A DNA stretch of 64,000 bases from Marinobacter daqiaonensis (GCF_900115285.1 NZ_FOYW01000001.1:1399616-1463615), one strand, 5' to 3'; shown: positions 35,959-45,024, numbered from the stretch's first letter. Numbers and translations: made by a program. The notes: a model not told the origin generated them from the sequence alone.

Positions 35959-38094
35959 ATGACGCTCCAGCCCAGCAAATGTGGCCGCTTCCTGACTGCA
36001 ATGACAGTGCTGTGCATGCCCGCTTTTGGCGCGGCGCAGACCCAGCCGGACGCAGCTTTTGATCTTGCCCTCGATTCCGAAGAAGCCATGCCCCAGGTCC
36101 TCACCACCACCAAGCTGCGCCAGCCCAAGTCGCGGGTCCCAGCCACAACAACGGTGCTGACCGGCGAGCTGATTCGCGACCTGGGCATTCGACACCTCTG
36201 GGAAGTGTTCCGACTGGTTCCGGGCATGACTGTGGGCTATGTGCAGAGCAACAAGCCCGTGGTGAGCTATCACGGCACTGTGGCGGATGAGCAGCGGCGG
36301 CTTCAGGTCCAGGTGGACGGCCGCACCGCGTACCGCCCCAACATCGCCGACATGGACTGGCACGCCATGCCGGTAGCCATTGAGGATATCGAACGGATCG
36401 AGATCACCCGGGGCCCGAACTCCGCCGCCTACGGCATCAACGCCTTCCTGGCGACCATCAACATTATTACGTTTTCCCCGGAGGACACTCACGGTTCGCG
36501 GGTGTCTCTGCGCGCCGGAGACCTCGGCTACCGTCAGGCCTATGGCTCCGTGGGCGGGGGAGCGGACCAGCACGACTGGCGACTGTCGGTTCAGCGCCGG
36601 GAGTCCGATGGCTTTGACTACAGGTTTGAGGATGAGGGCGACTCTCAGGACAAGTCAGAGGTCAGAAAGCCATTTGATGACAGCTACCGCTTCAACATCA
36701 TCAATTACAGCTCCACTTACGATCTGACCGATCAGGATGCCCTGGACCTGCGGCTGGGGTATGTCGAAGTCTACGATGAGGAGGATGCCGCCCAGTACGG
36801 CAAGGCCTTCGGTATTGTCGGCGTACCGGCGGAAACCGGAGACGACTTCTACGGCCAGCTCAAGTGGACCCACAGCTTCAGCGACTCCCACCAGGTTCAC
36901 ATCCAGGCGGGCCACCAGACCTTCAACCGGCGCCAGCGATGGCGCAGTCTTGTGGATCCCGAGGACCTGGGACAGCCAGAGGGACTTCCCGAGCTCGGCA
37001 CTGATGTAAACCAGGACATCAAGGAACAACGGCTGGAATTCGAAATCCAGGACACCCTGTCGGTGACCGAGGATCTGCGGATGGTCGCGGGGGTTGGCTA
37101 CCGCGAGGACCGTTTCGAGTCAGACACGTTCTTCAACGGTTCCGGCAGCAATTACCAGACCCTTGTTTTCGGCAACCTGGAATACACTCCCTGGCACCGC
37201 CTGACCCTCAATACCGGCGCCAGCTGGGAGAAGACCACCAGCGTCGACGACAGCTTTTTCTCTCCCCGTGTGGCGGCCAACTTCCAGCTCACTGACTACC
37301 AGACCCTTCGGCTGGTCTACTCGAGAGCGGTGAGGACACCGGACGCCTTCGAGCAGAACGCCGACTGGGGTTACCGTGGCAGCAACGTCACACCGGAAGC
37401 CCTGTACGGTGGACTGGAAGGCCAGCGACTCCTGGAGTTCGTTGCCCCCGGCAATCTCGACGAGGAGCACATCACCTCGCGGGAAATCAGCTATCTGGGG
37501 CAGTTCCGGATGGGCCAGGGAATGCTCTTTACGGAAGTGAAGCTGTTCAGCGACAAGCTTCGCGATGTCATCAGCGGCCGCATTGCGGTGGATCGGGAGA
37601 CCGTGGAGCTGCCCGACGGCAGCACCGTGACCCAGCCCCGCTGGAATCTGGACAACGTCCTGGCCATTGACCAGAAGGGCCTGGAAATCGAGGGCATGGT
37701 GCAATATCCCGACACCACTGTCCGGCTTACCTATGCCTACCTGGACCAGGACACCGAGTACCGGGGACCAGCCAACAAGCCGGCGAACGAGATCCGGCTA
37801 TACAAGCGGCTGCAGGGTCGTCTCAGCGCCGAACATTCCGGCAGCCTTGCCTGGATCCAGCGCTATCCGGGGGATATATCGTCAGCCGCGGCCTGGTACA
37901 CAGCCCATGACCTTGGGGAGTACCCCTATAATCGCGTTGACCTGCGCCTCGCCAAGGCGTTCTACCTGCCCCGCTTTAACTGGGAAGTGGCCGCCCGCCT
38001 GGAACATTACCCCAACGGTGGCCCTATCATGTTCTACGACAACAACTACAACGACGACACTCACTACTTCTTTGATATTTCGGCGAAATTCTAG
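35959..38094 (+). CDS. TonB-dependent outer-membrane receptor
   Basis: A 711-residue receptor with signal peptide (about 1-27), a plug domain (about 50-170: TVLTGELIRDLGIRHLWEVF, RLVPGMTVGY, DIERIEITRGPNSAAYGINA) and a 22-strand-type barrel ending in YFFDISAKF with terminal Phe. It would import a scarce ligand using TonB energy. The plug is of the vitamin B12/colicin-receptor type rather than the long siderophore type, but the ligand cannot be named. The 161-bp upstream gap contains no clear Fur box. Downstream it is followed by a GacA-like box and the CsrB-like RNA. Confidence 0.9.
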   Translation: MTLQPSKCGRFLTAMTVLCMPAFGAAQTQPDAAFDLALDSEEAMPQVLTTTKLRQPKSRVPATTTVLTGELIRDLGIRHLWEVFRLVPGMTVGYVQSNKPVVSYHGTVADEQRRLQVQVDGRTAYRPNIADMDWHAMPVAIEDIERIEITRGPNSAAYGINAFLATINIITFSPEDTHGSRVSLRAGDLGYRQAYGSVGGGADQHDWRLSVQRRESDGFDYRFEDEGDSQDKSEVRKPFDDSYRFNIINYSSTYDLTDQDALDLRLGYVEVYDEEDAAQYGKAFGIVGVPAETGDDFYGQLKWTHSFSDSHQVHIQAGHQTFNRRQRWRSLVDPEDLGQPEGLPELGTDVNQDIKEQRLEFEIQDTLSVTEDLRMVAGVGYREDRFESDTFFNGSGSNYQTLVFGNLEYTPWHRLTLNTGASWEKTTSVDDSFFSPRVAANFQLTDYQTLRLVYSRAVRTPDAFEQNADWGYRGSNVTPEALYGGLEGQRLLEFVAPGNLDEEHITSREISYLGQFRMGQGMLFTEVKLFSDKLRDVISGRIAVDRETVELPDGSTVTQPRWNLDNVLAIDQKGLEIEGMVQYPDTTVRLTYAYLDQDTEYRGPANKPANEIRLYKRLQGRLSAEHSGSLAWIQRYPGDISSAAAWYTAHDLGEYPYNRVDLRLAKAFYLPRFNWEVAARLEHYPNGGPIMFYDNNYNDDTHYFFDISAKF

Positions 38095-38140
38095 CATCCG
38101 GACACGATTCCGGGCCTCCTCCGGCAGAGGCTTACAGGTT

Positions 38141-38158
38141 TGTAAGCCTTATCTCACA
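38141..38158. promoter_or_regulatory. GacA/UvrY-type box upstream of the CsrB-like RNA
   Basis: TGTAAG-CCTTAT-CTCACA matches the GacA upstream activating sequence TGTAAG-N6-CTTACA with one mismatch. It is centred about 64 bp before the predicted start at 38214, with a TAGAAT -10 element at 38202-38207 and no good -35, as expected for an activator-dependent promoter. An extra CTTACA half site at 38131-38136 forms a second inverted pair with the TGTAAG. Confidence 0.75.
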
Positions 38159-38213
38159 GGCCGCAGCAACAATGTCTGATTTCCCCGCATCTCCCGATCC
38201 GTAGAATGGCTCC

Positions 38214-38567
38214 TGTACACGGAAGTCACCAAGGGAATGCAATGGACTGACCAGCGTAGGGAAAGCGTAGTCAAGGAGTGAGGGCTACTGCAGGGAGTGT
38301 GGCAGCGGATTCATCAGGGATTGTGGTAACCGGTGGCCAGGACGCCCAATGGTACAGGGATGCTTCAAGGGAATACTGGCAAGGATGTCGCCCAGGGAAT
38401 GGGCAGTGTCGAAGGAATCGGCATCGGGTCTGGTCGCGGACAAGGGGGCTACAGGGAACAGTAGCCCCAGCCCGTGCACCTGACCACTTCTTTGTTGCCC
38501 ATCGGTTTGATCTGCACGTTCTCTTCCCGTTTAGATGCACATGGTTGGCAGCCTCTTGAGGCGGTTT
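38214..38567 (+). ncRNA. CsrB/RsmZ-like CsrA-sequestering RNA
   Basis: Between a GacA-like box with a -10 element and a T5 tract at 38565-38569 lies about 354 nt with no credible coding frame. It has 16 GGA triplets between 38221 and 38460; twelve are in AAGGA or AGGGA context such as CAGGGA and CAAGGATG, the binding motif of CsrA/RsmA. Several lie in hairpin loops: GCCC-AGGGAAT-GGGC near 38391, and an 8-bp GGGGCTAC/GTAGCCCC stem with an AGGGAACA loop at 38445-38468. The tail after 38468 has no GGA. Length and density fit CsrB (about 360 nt). The function, titrating CsrA away from mRNAs, is known for the family and inferred here. The final hairpin (GCCT-CTTG-AGGC) is short, so the 3' end is approximate. 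Confidence 0.85.
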
Positions 38568-38589
38568 TTGTCGTGGTTCCGTGGTTTCT

Positions 38590-38613
38590 GGCCCAGGGTA
38601 ATCTGCCTGGGCC
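38590..38613. other. GC-rich hairpin before the ComEA-like gene
   Basis: GGCCCAGG and CCTGGGCC form a perfect 8-bp stem with an 8-nt loop. It has no T-run, so it is not a classical terminator; it may back up the weak terminator of the RNA gene or protect the 5' end of the next mRNA. Confidence 0.5.
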
Positions 38614-38662
38614 GCTGGTCAGCCCGCATTAACGTAACCAACAAACCAGCGACAGAGAAACC

Positions 38663-38959
38663 ATGAAAAAGACACGACAGTTTTTTACTTCACTTGCACT
38701 GATTCTGAGCCTGTTTCCGGTCACCGCACAGGTCTGGGCCGAGGAACCCGCGCAGCAGGAAGCCAGCGTAGTCAATATCAACACCGCCACCGCAGCTGAG
38801 CTTGCGGTACTGGACGGCATTGGCGAAAGCAAGGCCCTGGCCATCGTGGCGGACCGTAATGCCAACGGTCCGTTTGAATCCGAGGACGATCTGACTCGGG
38901 TGCGTGGAATTGGCGATGCGACCGTGGAAAGCAACCGCAATCGCATCACCACCCGCTGA
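38663..38959 (+). CDS. ComEA-like helix-hairpin-helix protein
   Basis: The 98-residue exported protein has a signal peptide (cleavage near AQVWAEE, residue 26) and one helix-hairpin-helix domain with VNINTATAAELAVLDGIGES (about 37-56) and DDLTRVRGIGDATVESNRNR. This matches the soluble ComEA-type DNA-binding proteins of the gammaproteobacterial periplasm, which retain incoming DNA during natural transformation; similar short proteins also occur in species not known to transform. A terminator follows 8 bp after the stop, so it is a single-gene unit. Confidence 0.92.
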   Translation: MKKTRQFFTSLALILSLFPVTAQVWAEEPAQQEASVVNINTATAAELAVLDGIGESKALAIVADRNANGPFESEDDLTRVRGIGDATVESNRNRITTR

Positions 38960-38966
38960 CCCTTCC

Positions 38967-38992
38967 GCCCCGCCTGCCGGTGGGGCTTTTTT
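38967..38992 (+). terminator. Rho-independent terminator of the ComEA-like gene
   Basis: GCCCCGCC and GGTGGGGC form an 8-bp stem with loop TGCC, followed by six T. Confidence 0.9.
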
Positions 38993-39100
38993 CGATTCTC
39001 CGGAGCGTGGCAGCTCCCCTCCCACCAAAGTCGTCTGGACACAGCCACCCGCTACCCCTATCGTTACCTTCAACGATTCCCTGATTCTGTACCGGATCCC

Positions 39101-39880
39101 ATGGCTGACACCATCAAGCTCTATCCGCCAAAGCCCGACAAGGTCTATTTCTACGGCACCTGCCTGATCGACCTGTTTTATCCGGATGCCGGCATGGCGG
39201 GTATCCAGCTCCTGGAACGGGAAGGTATCGAGGTCGTGTTTCCGGAGGACCAGACCTGCTGCGGACAACCGGCCTGGACCTCTGGCTACCACGACGAGGC
39301 CCGGAAGGTGGCCCGCAGCCAGCTTTCCCTCTTCCCGGAGGACTGGCCCATCGTAGTGCCATCGGGCTCCTGTGGCGGCATGATGCGCAAGCACTACCCC
39401 CAGCTGTTCCGGGATACCCCCGAGGCACCCCTGGCCGCGGAAGTGGCCGGCCGGGTCTGGGAATTGACCGACTTTCTCCTCAACGTCTGCCACATCAAGC
39501 TGAAAGACCTTGGCTCACCTGCCACCGTTGCCATGCACACGTCCTGCTCCGCGCGGCGGGAGCTGGGCCTTGCGGAAACCGGGCCCAGGCTGCTCGCCCA
39601 GCTGGAGCAGGTGACTCTGGCGGAACAGGTGCGCCCCGAAGAGTGCTGCGGCTTTGGCGGCACTTTTGCGGTTCGTCACGGCGACATATCCGGTGCCATG
39701 GTGGCGGAAAAAGTGGAAGCCCTGACGGATTCCGGCGCCAGCACCTTCGTAACCACCGATTGCGGCTGCCTGATGAACATCTCGGGCTACGCCGAAAAGA
39801 ACCGAAAGCCCCTCCAGGGCCAGCATATTCTCAGTTTCCTGTGGGAACGCACCGGCGACAAACCCGAGGGATCATCATGA
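39101..39880 (+). CDS. lutA: L-lactate oxidation Fe-S subunit LutA/YkgE
   Basis: The 259-residue protein has two CCG-type cysteine-rich domains: DQTCCGQPAWTSGYHDEARK (about 51-70) with CGG in SGSCGGMM, and PEECCGFGGTFAVRHGDISG (about 176) with DCGCLMN. These bind Fe-S or hetero-disulfide-like centres. With LutB and LutC it forms the cytoplasmic complex that oxidises L-lactate to pyruvate. First gene of the unit; its stop overlaps lutB as ATGA. The ribosome site is weak. Confidence 0.94.
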   Translation: MADTIKLYPPKPDKVYFYGTCLIDLFYPDAGMAGIQLLEREGIEVVFPEDQTCCGQPAWTSGYHDEARKVARSQLSLFPEDWPIVVPSGSCGGMMRKHYPQLFRDTPEAPLAAEVAGRVWELTDFLLNVCHIKLKDLGSPATVAMHTSCSARRELGLAETGPRLLAQLEQVTLAEQVRPEECCGFGGTFAVRHGDISGAMVAEKVEALTDSGASTFVTTDCGCLMNISGYAEKNRKPLQGQHILSFLWERTGDKPEGSS

Positions 39881-41310
39881 GCCAGCAGACCGGGGCATCC
39901 CCCTCCGACGTCCGCCAGTTCCACCCCAGGGCCAGGGCGGCGATCGAGAACCCGAAGATCCGCAGGAACTTCCGCAGTGCCATGGATGGCCTGATGAGCA
40001 AGCGCCGGAATGCCTTCTCCGGGTGGGACCTGGAAGCGCTCCGGGATCTGGGCGCCGCCATTCGCCAGAATGCCCTTGCCCAACTGCCGGACCTGCTTGA
40101 ACAGCTGGAGGCGAAGCTCACGGAAAACGGGGTCAGGGTTCATTGGGCGGAGGACGGCGAGCAGGCCTGTCGCATCGTTCTGGATATCTGCCAGGCCAGG
40201 AAGGCCAGAAGCGTGATCAAGGGAAAGTCCATGGTCTCCGAGGAAATGGACCTCAACCATTACCTGGAGGCGCGGGATATTGAAGCCCTGGAATCCGATC
40301 TCGGTGAGTACATCGTCCAGCTGGCTCACGAGACACCGTCCCACATCATCATGCCGGCCATCCACAAGAATACCGGTGAAATCTCGGAGCTGATGCACGA
40401 GAAAACCGGCACCGAGCGCTCCGATGATGTGGAGTACCTTACCGCCAGCGCCCGCCAGCAGCTGCGGGAAAAGTTCATGGCGGCGGATGTCGGCATTTCC
40501 GGAGTCAACTTTGCGGTAGCCCAGACCGGTACCCTTTGCCTGGTGGAGAACGAAGGCAACGGCCGCATGACCACCACGGTCCCGCCCTGCCACATCGCGG
40601 TCACCGGTATCGAGAAAGTGGTGCCGACCCTTGAGGATGTCACCGCCCTCTTGGCACTGCTGACCCGCTCGGCCACGGGCCAGCACATCACCACCTACGT
40701 CAACATGATTTCCGGGCCCCGCAAGACCGAGGAACTCGATGGTCCGGAAGAAGTACACCTGGTGCTGGTGGATAACGGCCGTTCCGGCATTTACCAGGAC
40801 GATCAGCTGCTGGATACCCTGCGCTGTATCCGCTGTGGCGCCTGCATGAACCACTGCCCCGTGTATACACGGATCGGCGGCCACGCCTATGGCACCACCT
40901 ATCCGGGCCCCATCGGCAAGATCCTGATGCCCCACCTGCTGGGCCTCGATGAAACCCGGCACCTCCCGTCGGCATCCAGTCTCTGCGGCGCGTGCGGGGA
41001 AGTCTGTCCGGTAAAGATCCCCATACCGGATCTGCTGGTACGCCTGCGCCAGGAGTCGGTGAACGGTGACCAGCTGCATCCGGCGCGGGTCCGGGGCCAT
41101 GGCAGCAAGCGACACGCCGGAGAGGCCCTTGCCTGGAAAACCTGGCAATGGGTTCACGCCCATCCGGCGGCTTACCGGATGGGTACCGCCCTGGCCAGTC
41201 GCTTCAATCGCCTGCAGCCCGGCAAACTGGGCGCCTGGACCCGGTTTCGCACCGCCCCCCGGCTCGCCTCCAAAACCCTTCACCAGCGGTTGAAGGAGCG
41301 CGACTCATGA
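39877..41310 (+). CDS. lutB: L-lactate oxidation Fe-S subunit LutB/YkgF
   Basis: The 477-residue protein has the LUD domain in its N-terminal two thirds (GKSMVSEEMDLNHYLEA about 113, GVNFAVAQTGTLCLVENEGN about 208) and two [4Fe-4S] motifs, CIRCGACMNHCPVY (about 314) and CGACGEVCPVK (about 369), in its C-terminal third. This is the electron-transfer core of LutABC. The ATG at 39877 is fixed by the 4-bp overlap with lutA; it also overlaps lutC by 4 bp. Confidence 0.95.
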   Translation: MSQQTGASPSDVRQFHPRARAAIENPKIRRNFRSAMDGLMSKRRNAFSGWDLEALRDLGAAIRQNALAQLPDLLEQLEAKLTENGVRVHWAEDGEQACRIVLDICQARKARSVIKGKSMVSEEMDLNHYLEARDIEALESDLGEYIVQLAHETPSHIIMPAIHKNTGEISELMHEKTGTERSDDVEYLTASARQQLREKFMAADVGISGVNFAVAQTGTLCLVENEGNGRMTTTVPPCHIAVTGIEKVVPTLEDVTALLALLTRSATGQHITTYVNMISGPRKTEELDGPEEVHLVLVDNGRSGIYQDDQLLDTLRCIRCGACMNHCPVYTRIGGHAYGTTYPGPIGKILMPHLLGLDETRHLPSASSLCGACGEVCPVKIPIPDLLVRLRQESVNGDQLHPARVRGHGSKRHAGEALAWKTWQWVHAHPAAYRMGTALASRFNRLQPGKLGAWTRFRTAPRLASKTLHQRLKERDS

Positions 41311-41960
41311 GCGCCCGGGATGCCATCCTCAACCGGCTCCGGCATCGCTCCGGAGGCGAGCTGACGGCGCCGGCAAGGGACTTCTCTGTGCTGGAACGGC
41401 CGCAATGGAGCACCGGGGAGAAGGTCCGAAGGTTCCGGGAAGCGATCGAGCCGGTTCATGGCGAGGTTCACCAGTGCCCGGCGGATAACTGGATCGATTG
41501 CCTGGCGGAGATACTTGCGCAAAAGGGGACCCGCAAGTTGCTCGTCGGCAACGCCGGCGATCCGGGCGACAGCCTGCGGCAGGCGCAGCGGGGTGACCTG
41601 CCGGAACTGATGATCTACGACGAGCCGATTTCCAGCTGGCAGGCGCACCTCTTTGAGGAAGTCGACGCCAGCCTCACCTCGACCCGGGGCGGCATTGCCG
41701 AGACCGGCTCGCTGATCCTCTGGCCAACCGTGGCGGAGCCGCGTCTGATGAGCCTGGTGCCTCCGGTTCATATCGCCTTGCTACGGGCGGACCAGCTCTA
41801 CACCACCCTGCACGAAGCGATACGGGAACAGGACTGGTCCGCCGGTATGCCCACCAATGCCCTGCTGGTCTCAGGCCCCTCCAAGACCGCCGATATTGAG
41901 CAGACGCTGGCCTACGGGGTTCACGGCCCCAAAGAGCTGATAGTGCTGATACTGGAATGA
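41307..41960 (+). CDS. lutC: L-lactate oxidation protein LutC/YkgG
   Basis: A 217-residue LUD-domain protein, third member of the LutABC system. Family signatures are ASLTSTRGGIAETGSLILWP-like DASLTSTRGGIAETGSL (about 130-146), LMSLVPPVHIALL and NALLVSGPSKTADIEQTLAY (about 185). The ATG overlaps the lutB stop, and the lutC stop overlaps the next gene, an EamA transporter, so the transporter is translationally coupled. Confidence 0.94.
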   Translation: MSARDAILNRLRHRSGGELTAPARDFSVLERPQWSTGEKVRRFREAIEPVHGEVHQCPADNWIDCLAEILAQKGTRKLLVGNAGDPGDSLRQAQRGDLPELMIYDEPISSWQAHLFEEVDASLTSTRGGIAETGSLILWPTVAEPRLMSLVPPVHIALLRADQLYTTLHEAIREQDWSAGMPTNALLVSGPSKTADIEQTLAYGVHGPKELIVLILE

Positions 41961-42904
41961 TCCGGGGCGTCCTGCTGATTGCCCTGGCCTCCATGCTCTG
42001 GGCCACCACCGGTATTGTCGCAAAATTCCTGTTCGCCACCACGGAACTGGAGGCCATTACGCTCGCCCTGCTGCGGCTGGTTGTGGCCCTGCCGTTTTTC
42101 TGGCTGTTGATGGTGCGGGAACTGAGACAGATAAGTGCCGGTGGTGCCGGCCAACCCGGACGCCACCTGCTGCCCCGGCCCGGACCCACTGCGCTGCTGG
42201 TACTGGCGGGGCTGGGGATGTTCCAGGCTTTCTATCAGGGCAGCTATCTGCTTGCCGTTGATCTGACCGGCGCCGGCATCGCCACGCTGATATCCCTGTG
42301 CCTGCCCCCGGTGTTCGTGGCCATCCTGGCGGCACCGTTACTGGGGGAGAAGCCCCGCCTGATCACGGTACTGAGTCTGGTCTCCGCCATCGCCGGTACC
42401 GCCATGCTGGTGGCCAGCGATATGGACACCACCGGTACCCTGCGGCTGACAGGCATACTGATGGCATTGCTGGCCGCATTGGTGTACACCGGCTTCACCC
42501 TCACCAGTCGTTACAATTCCGCCGGCACCCCGGTTTATACCACTGCCTTTATCTGCTTTCTGGTGGCAGCACTGCTGTTGTTGCCGGTGGCCTGGCTGTC
42601 CGGCGGTTTTGCGGGTCTTGGCACCCTCAAACTGAAACATTGGCTGATGGTGACCTATATTGGGGTAGTGCCCACCTGTGTGGGCTACCTGTGCTTTTTC
42701 ACCGCGATGAAGACCACACCGGCAACGCTGTCCAGTATCATCGTCACCCTGGAGCCTCTGTTCGTGGCCCTGCTGGCCTGGCTGATCCTCGGAGAAGTTC
42801 TGGCCAATATCGGCATTGCCGGTGCTATCATCCTGACGGTGGCGGTGATCATCGCGTCCGTCAGCAGCCAGTCCCAATCCGCAAGCAAGGAGAATCAGTC
42901 CTGA
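41957..42904 (+). CDS. EamA/DMT-family transporter
   Basis: A 315-residue membrane protein of ten helices made of two EamA repeats (LIALASMLWATTGIVAKFLF at the start; LVYTGFTLTSRYNSAGTPVY in the second half). DMT exporters move amino acids, nucleobases or other metabolites. Coupling to lutC by ATGA overlap suggests a role linked to lactate, pyruvate or a related acid, but this is only positional. A Ser-rich end (SSQSQSASKENQS) is cytoplasmic. Confidence 0.88.
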   Translation: MIRGVLLIALASMLWATTGIVAKFLFATTELEAITLALLRLVVALPFFWLLMVRELRQISAGGAGQPGRHLLPRPGPTALLVLAGLGMFQAFYQGSYLLAVDLTGAGIATLISLCLPPVFVAILAAPLLGEKPRLITVLSLVSAIAGTAMLVASDMDTTGTLRLTGILMALLAALVYTGFTLTSRYNSAGTPVYTTAFICFLVAALLLLPVAWLSGGFAGLGTLKLKHWLMVTYIGVVPTCVGYLCFFTAMKTTPATLSSIIVTLEPLFVALLAWLILGEVLANIGIAGAIILTVAVIIASVSSQSQSASKENQS

Positions 42905-42906
42905 CC

Positions 42907-44451
42907 ATGCAGGCACAACCTGAGAAGGAAAACCAGGCCCTGGGCATCGCCTTTCCCCGGAAAGCCGGCAGTGGGCGGCGCAGCACCTCGGAAGCATCAC
43001 GGGTCATTCTTACCGCCGCCGCCGGGGCCGTGTCGGAAGACGCCGCCAATGCTGTCCAGGGCACCCGCAACTGGCGCAAGGAGTACGTCACCCATTTCCA
43101 CCACCTGGTGGAGCTCGGCCTGGCAAGCCCGGAGAATGCCCTGGGCATCGCCCGGACCGGTCTGGCGGAGACCCATCGGCAGTTCGTGTTCAGCACACAG
43201 CAGGGGGATGCGTCCCTCGATGAAGCCATGGCCCAGCCGGACACCCCCTTCGGGACGCTGACCATCAACGGGCGCAGTCCCGATGGCCCCGCGCCCTGGG
43301 CGGTCCCCGTCAATGGCGAGCAACTTTCCGGAGAACGGCTGAGGGTCCAGCTGGAACGCTGGGTGGTTCGTGGCGTCATGGAGCCATCCGCGGCGGATGC
43401 ACTACACCGCTGCCTGGACAACCCACACTGGTTCGACCTGTCCGATCGCACCTTCGCCCTGCTGGGTGCGGCTTCCGAAGCGGGACCGCTGAGCTGGCTG
43501 ACCCGGTGGCGGGCCCGCATTCTTGCGGTGGACGTGCCGGCCTCGGCGCCCTGGCAGCGCATTCTGCAACTGGTCCGTGAGGGCAATGGCGTGCTCCATG
43601 CGCCGGTGGAGGCCGACAGCGAGCTGACGGAAGCCAGCATTGAGAGCGGATGGCAACCGGGACTCGGGGCCAATCTGTTGACCAGGACGCCGGATATTGC
43701 ACACTGGCTGGCCAGCTTCGGCAAACCCCTGGATGTGGGCTGCCTGGCCTACCTCCATGGTGAAAAGCATACCCGGGTTTCCGTCGCCATGGATGCCATC
43801 GCCAGCCGGCTGCAGCAAGCAGACCCGGCAACCAGCATTGCCTACATGGCCACCCCTACCGACAGCTTCGCCGTGCCTGAACAGGTGGCGGAACGGGTAA
43901 TGAGCGCCTGGCAGAACCGGTCCCTGCTGACCCGCGCCTGCCAGTGGCCGCTCGGTCCCCATGCTTTCGCCCCGGGTGTCACGCGCCTTTACGAAAGCGA
44001 CAACGGCAAACGCTACGGCATTGTCGACAGCACCATTCCGCAACAGGGGCCTAACTACGCCCTGGCCAAGCGCCTGCAGCAGTGGCGGGCCACGGTATCC
44101 CGGGCTGAGGGTCGGTACGCGGTCATGAATATCGCGCCGTCAACCACGACCCGTTCGGTTGTCAGCAACCTGTCACTGGCAGCAGGATTTGCCGGCGCCG
44201 ACCTGTTCGATGTGGAGGTGTTCGCGCCGGAAACCACCAATGCTCTGATGGCGGCTCTCTGGGTGCATGAACTGCGGTACGACAAGGCCTGTTCCCGGCC
44301 TGACACGCCACTGGATCACCCCTACGAGCTGTTCATGGACAATGCCATCCATGGCGGCCTGTGGTCGGTTCCGTACCTGCCCCGCACCGCTTTGCCCTTT
44401 GCGGCCGCGGCCGGCTTCGTCCGCCGCTTCCTGCCCGGCGGGAAACGCTGA
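42907..44451 (+). CDS. Conserved-looking protein of 514 residues, unrecognised
   Basis: The product starts MQAQPEKENQALGIAFPRKA and has no signal peptide or membrane helix. It has a helical first 120 residues, SWLTRWRARILAVDVPASAP (about 193), GWQPGLGANLLTRTPDIAHW and a C-terminal end HGGLWSVPYLPRTALPFAAA followed by a basic tail (FVRRFLPGGKR). Codon use is like the neighbours and the frame is long and intact, so it is a real gene. It starts 3 bp after the EamA transporter, so it is likely the fifth gene of the lut unit. I do not recognise a domain. Confidence 0.75.
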   Translation: MQAQPEKENQALGIAFPRKAGSGRRSTSEASRVILTAAAGAVSEDAANAVQGTRNWRKEYVTHFHHLVELGLASPENALGIARTGLAETHRQFVFSTQQGDASLDEAMAQPDTPFGTLTINGRSPDGPAPWAVPVNGEQLSGERLRVQLERWVVRGVMEPSAADALHRCLDNPHWFDLSDRTFALLGAASEAGPLSWLTRWRARILAVDVPASAPWQRILQLVREGNGVLHAPVEADSELTEASIESGWQPGLGANLLTRTPDIAHWLASFGKPLDVGCLAYLHGEKHTRVSVAMDAIASRLQQADPATSIAYMATPTDSFAVPEQVAERVMSAWQNRSLLTRACQWPLGPHAFAPGVTRLYESDNGKRYGIVDSTIPQQGPNYALAKRLQQWRATVSRAEGRYAVMNIAPSTTTRSVVSNLSLAAGFAGADLFDVEVFAPETTNALMAALWVHELRYDKACSRPDTPLDHPYELFMDNAIHGGLWSVPYLPRTALPFAAAAGFVRRFLPGGKR

Positions 44452-44478
44452 TAGCGTCCCGTCCGGGTAATTCGCGGA

Positions 44479-45024
44479 CTACTGCTTGCGCTGCTTTTCC
44501 AGCATGTCCGGCTGCAGGATCTCGATCCAGTAGCCATCCGGGTCCTTGATAAAGGCCAGCCCCTTCATCTTGCCGTCGTCCGGTTTCTTGACGAACTCCA
44601 CGTCCAGCTCCGCAAAGCGGTCGCAGGCCCCATAGACGTCCGGGACCGCCACGCCGATATGACCGAAGCCCTGAGGCTCGTCGTTGCCATTGTGGTAAGC
44701 GAAGTCCGGGTCGTTTTCGGTGCCCCAGTTATGGGTCAGTTCCAGCATGGCCTCGCGGCCGAAGGTATAGGTGGTGCGGTGAGCGTTGTCTTCCGGAACC
44801 CTCTGGGCCTCGCGATCATCCAGGTAACCCAGGAAATAGAGGGTGAACTTCATTTCCGGAAATTCCAGCTTGCGAACCAGGCGCATGCCCATCACCCGGG
44901 TGTAGAAATCCAGTGACCGCTCCGGGTCCTTGATGCGCATCATGGTCTGGTTGAAGACGTAGCCTTCGGTTTCGGGTACCGCGGCGTCATACAGACCCGG
45001 GGCCTGCTCAAAATGTCGGGGCAT
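44479..45024 (-). CDS. gloA: Glyoxalase I (lactoylglutathione lyase)
   Basis: The 181-residue enzyme converts the methylglyoxal-glutathione adduct to S-lactoylglutathione. Typical features are the start-region [20 protein letters not shown] (about 24-43), [20 protein letters not shown], the metal Glu in [16 protein letters not shown] (about 96) and [19 protein letters not shown] (about 120, metal His), with an end [15 protein letters not shown]. This is the longer Zn-type class seen in Pseudomonas and yeast/human rather than the 135-residue Ni type of E. coli. GAGGAG lies upstream of the ATG at 45024. Confidence 0.95.
   Translation of the reverse strand: MPRHFEQAPGLYDAAVPETEGYVFNQTMMRIKDPERSLDFYTRVMGMRLVRKLEFPEMKFTLYFLGYLDDREAQRVPEDNAHRTTYTFGREAMLELTHNWGTENDPDFAYHNGNDEPQGFGHIGVAVPDVYGACDRFAELDVEFVKKPDDGKMKGLAFIKDPDGYWIEILQPDMLEKQRKQ

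Noticed and set aside
38271..38559. Open frames of 89 to 93 codons on both strands in the 38.3-38.5 kb region
   Set aside because: They have no ribosome site or recognisable family and cover the GGA-rich RNA gene; the nucleotide pattern is better explained by a CsrB-like RNA.
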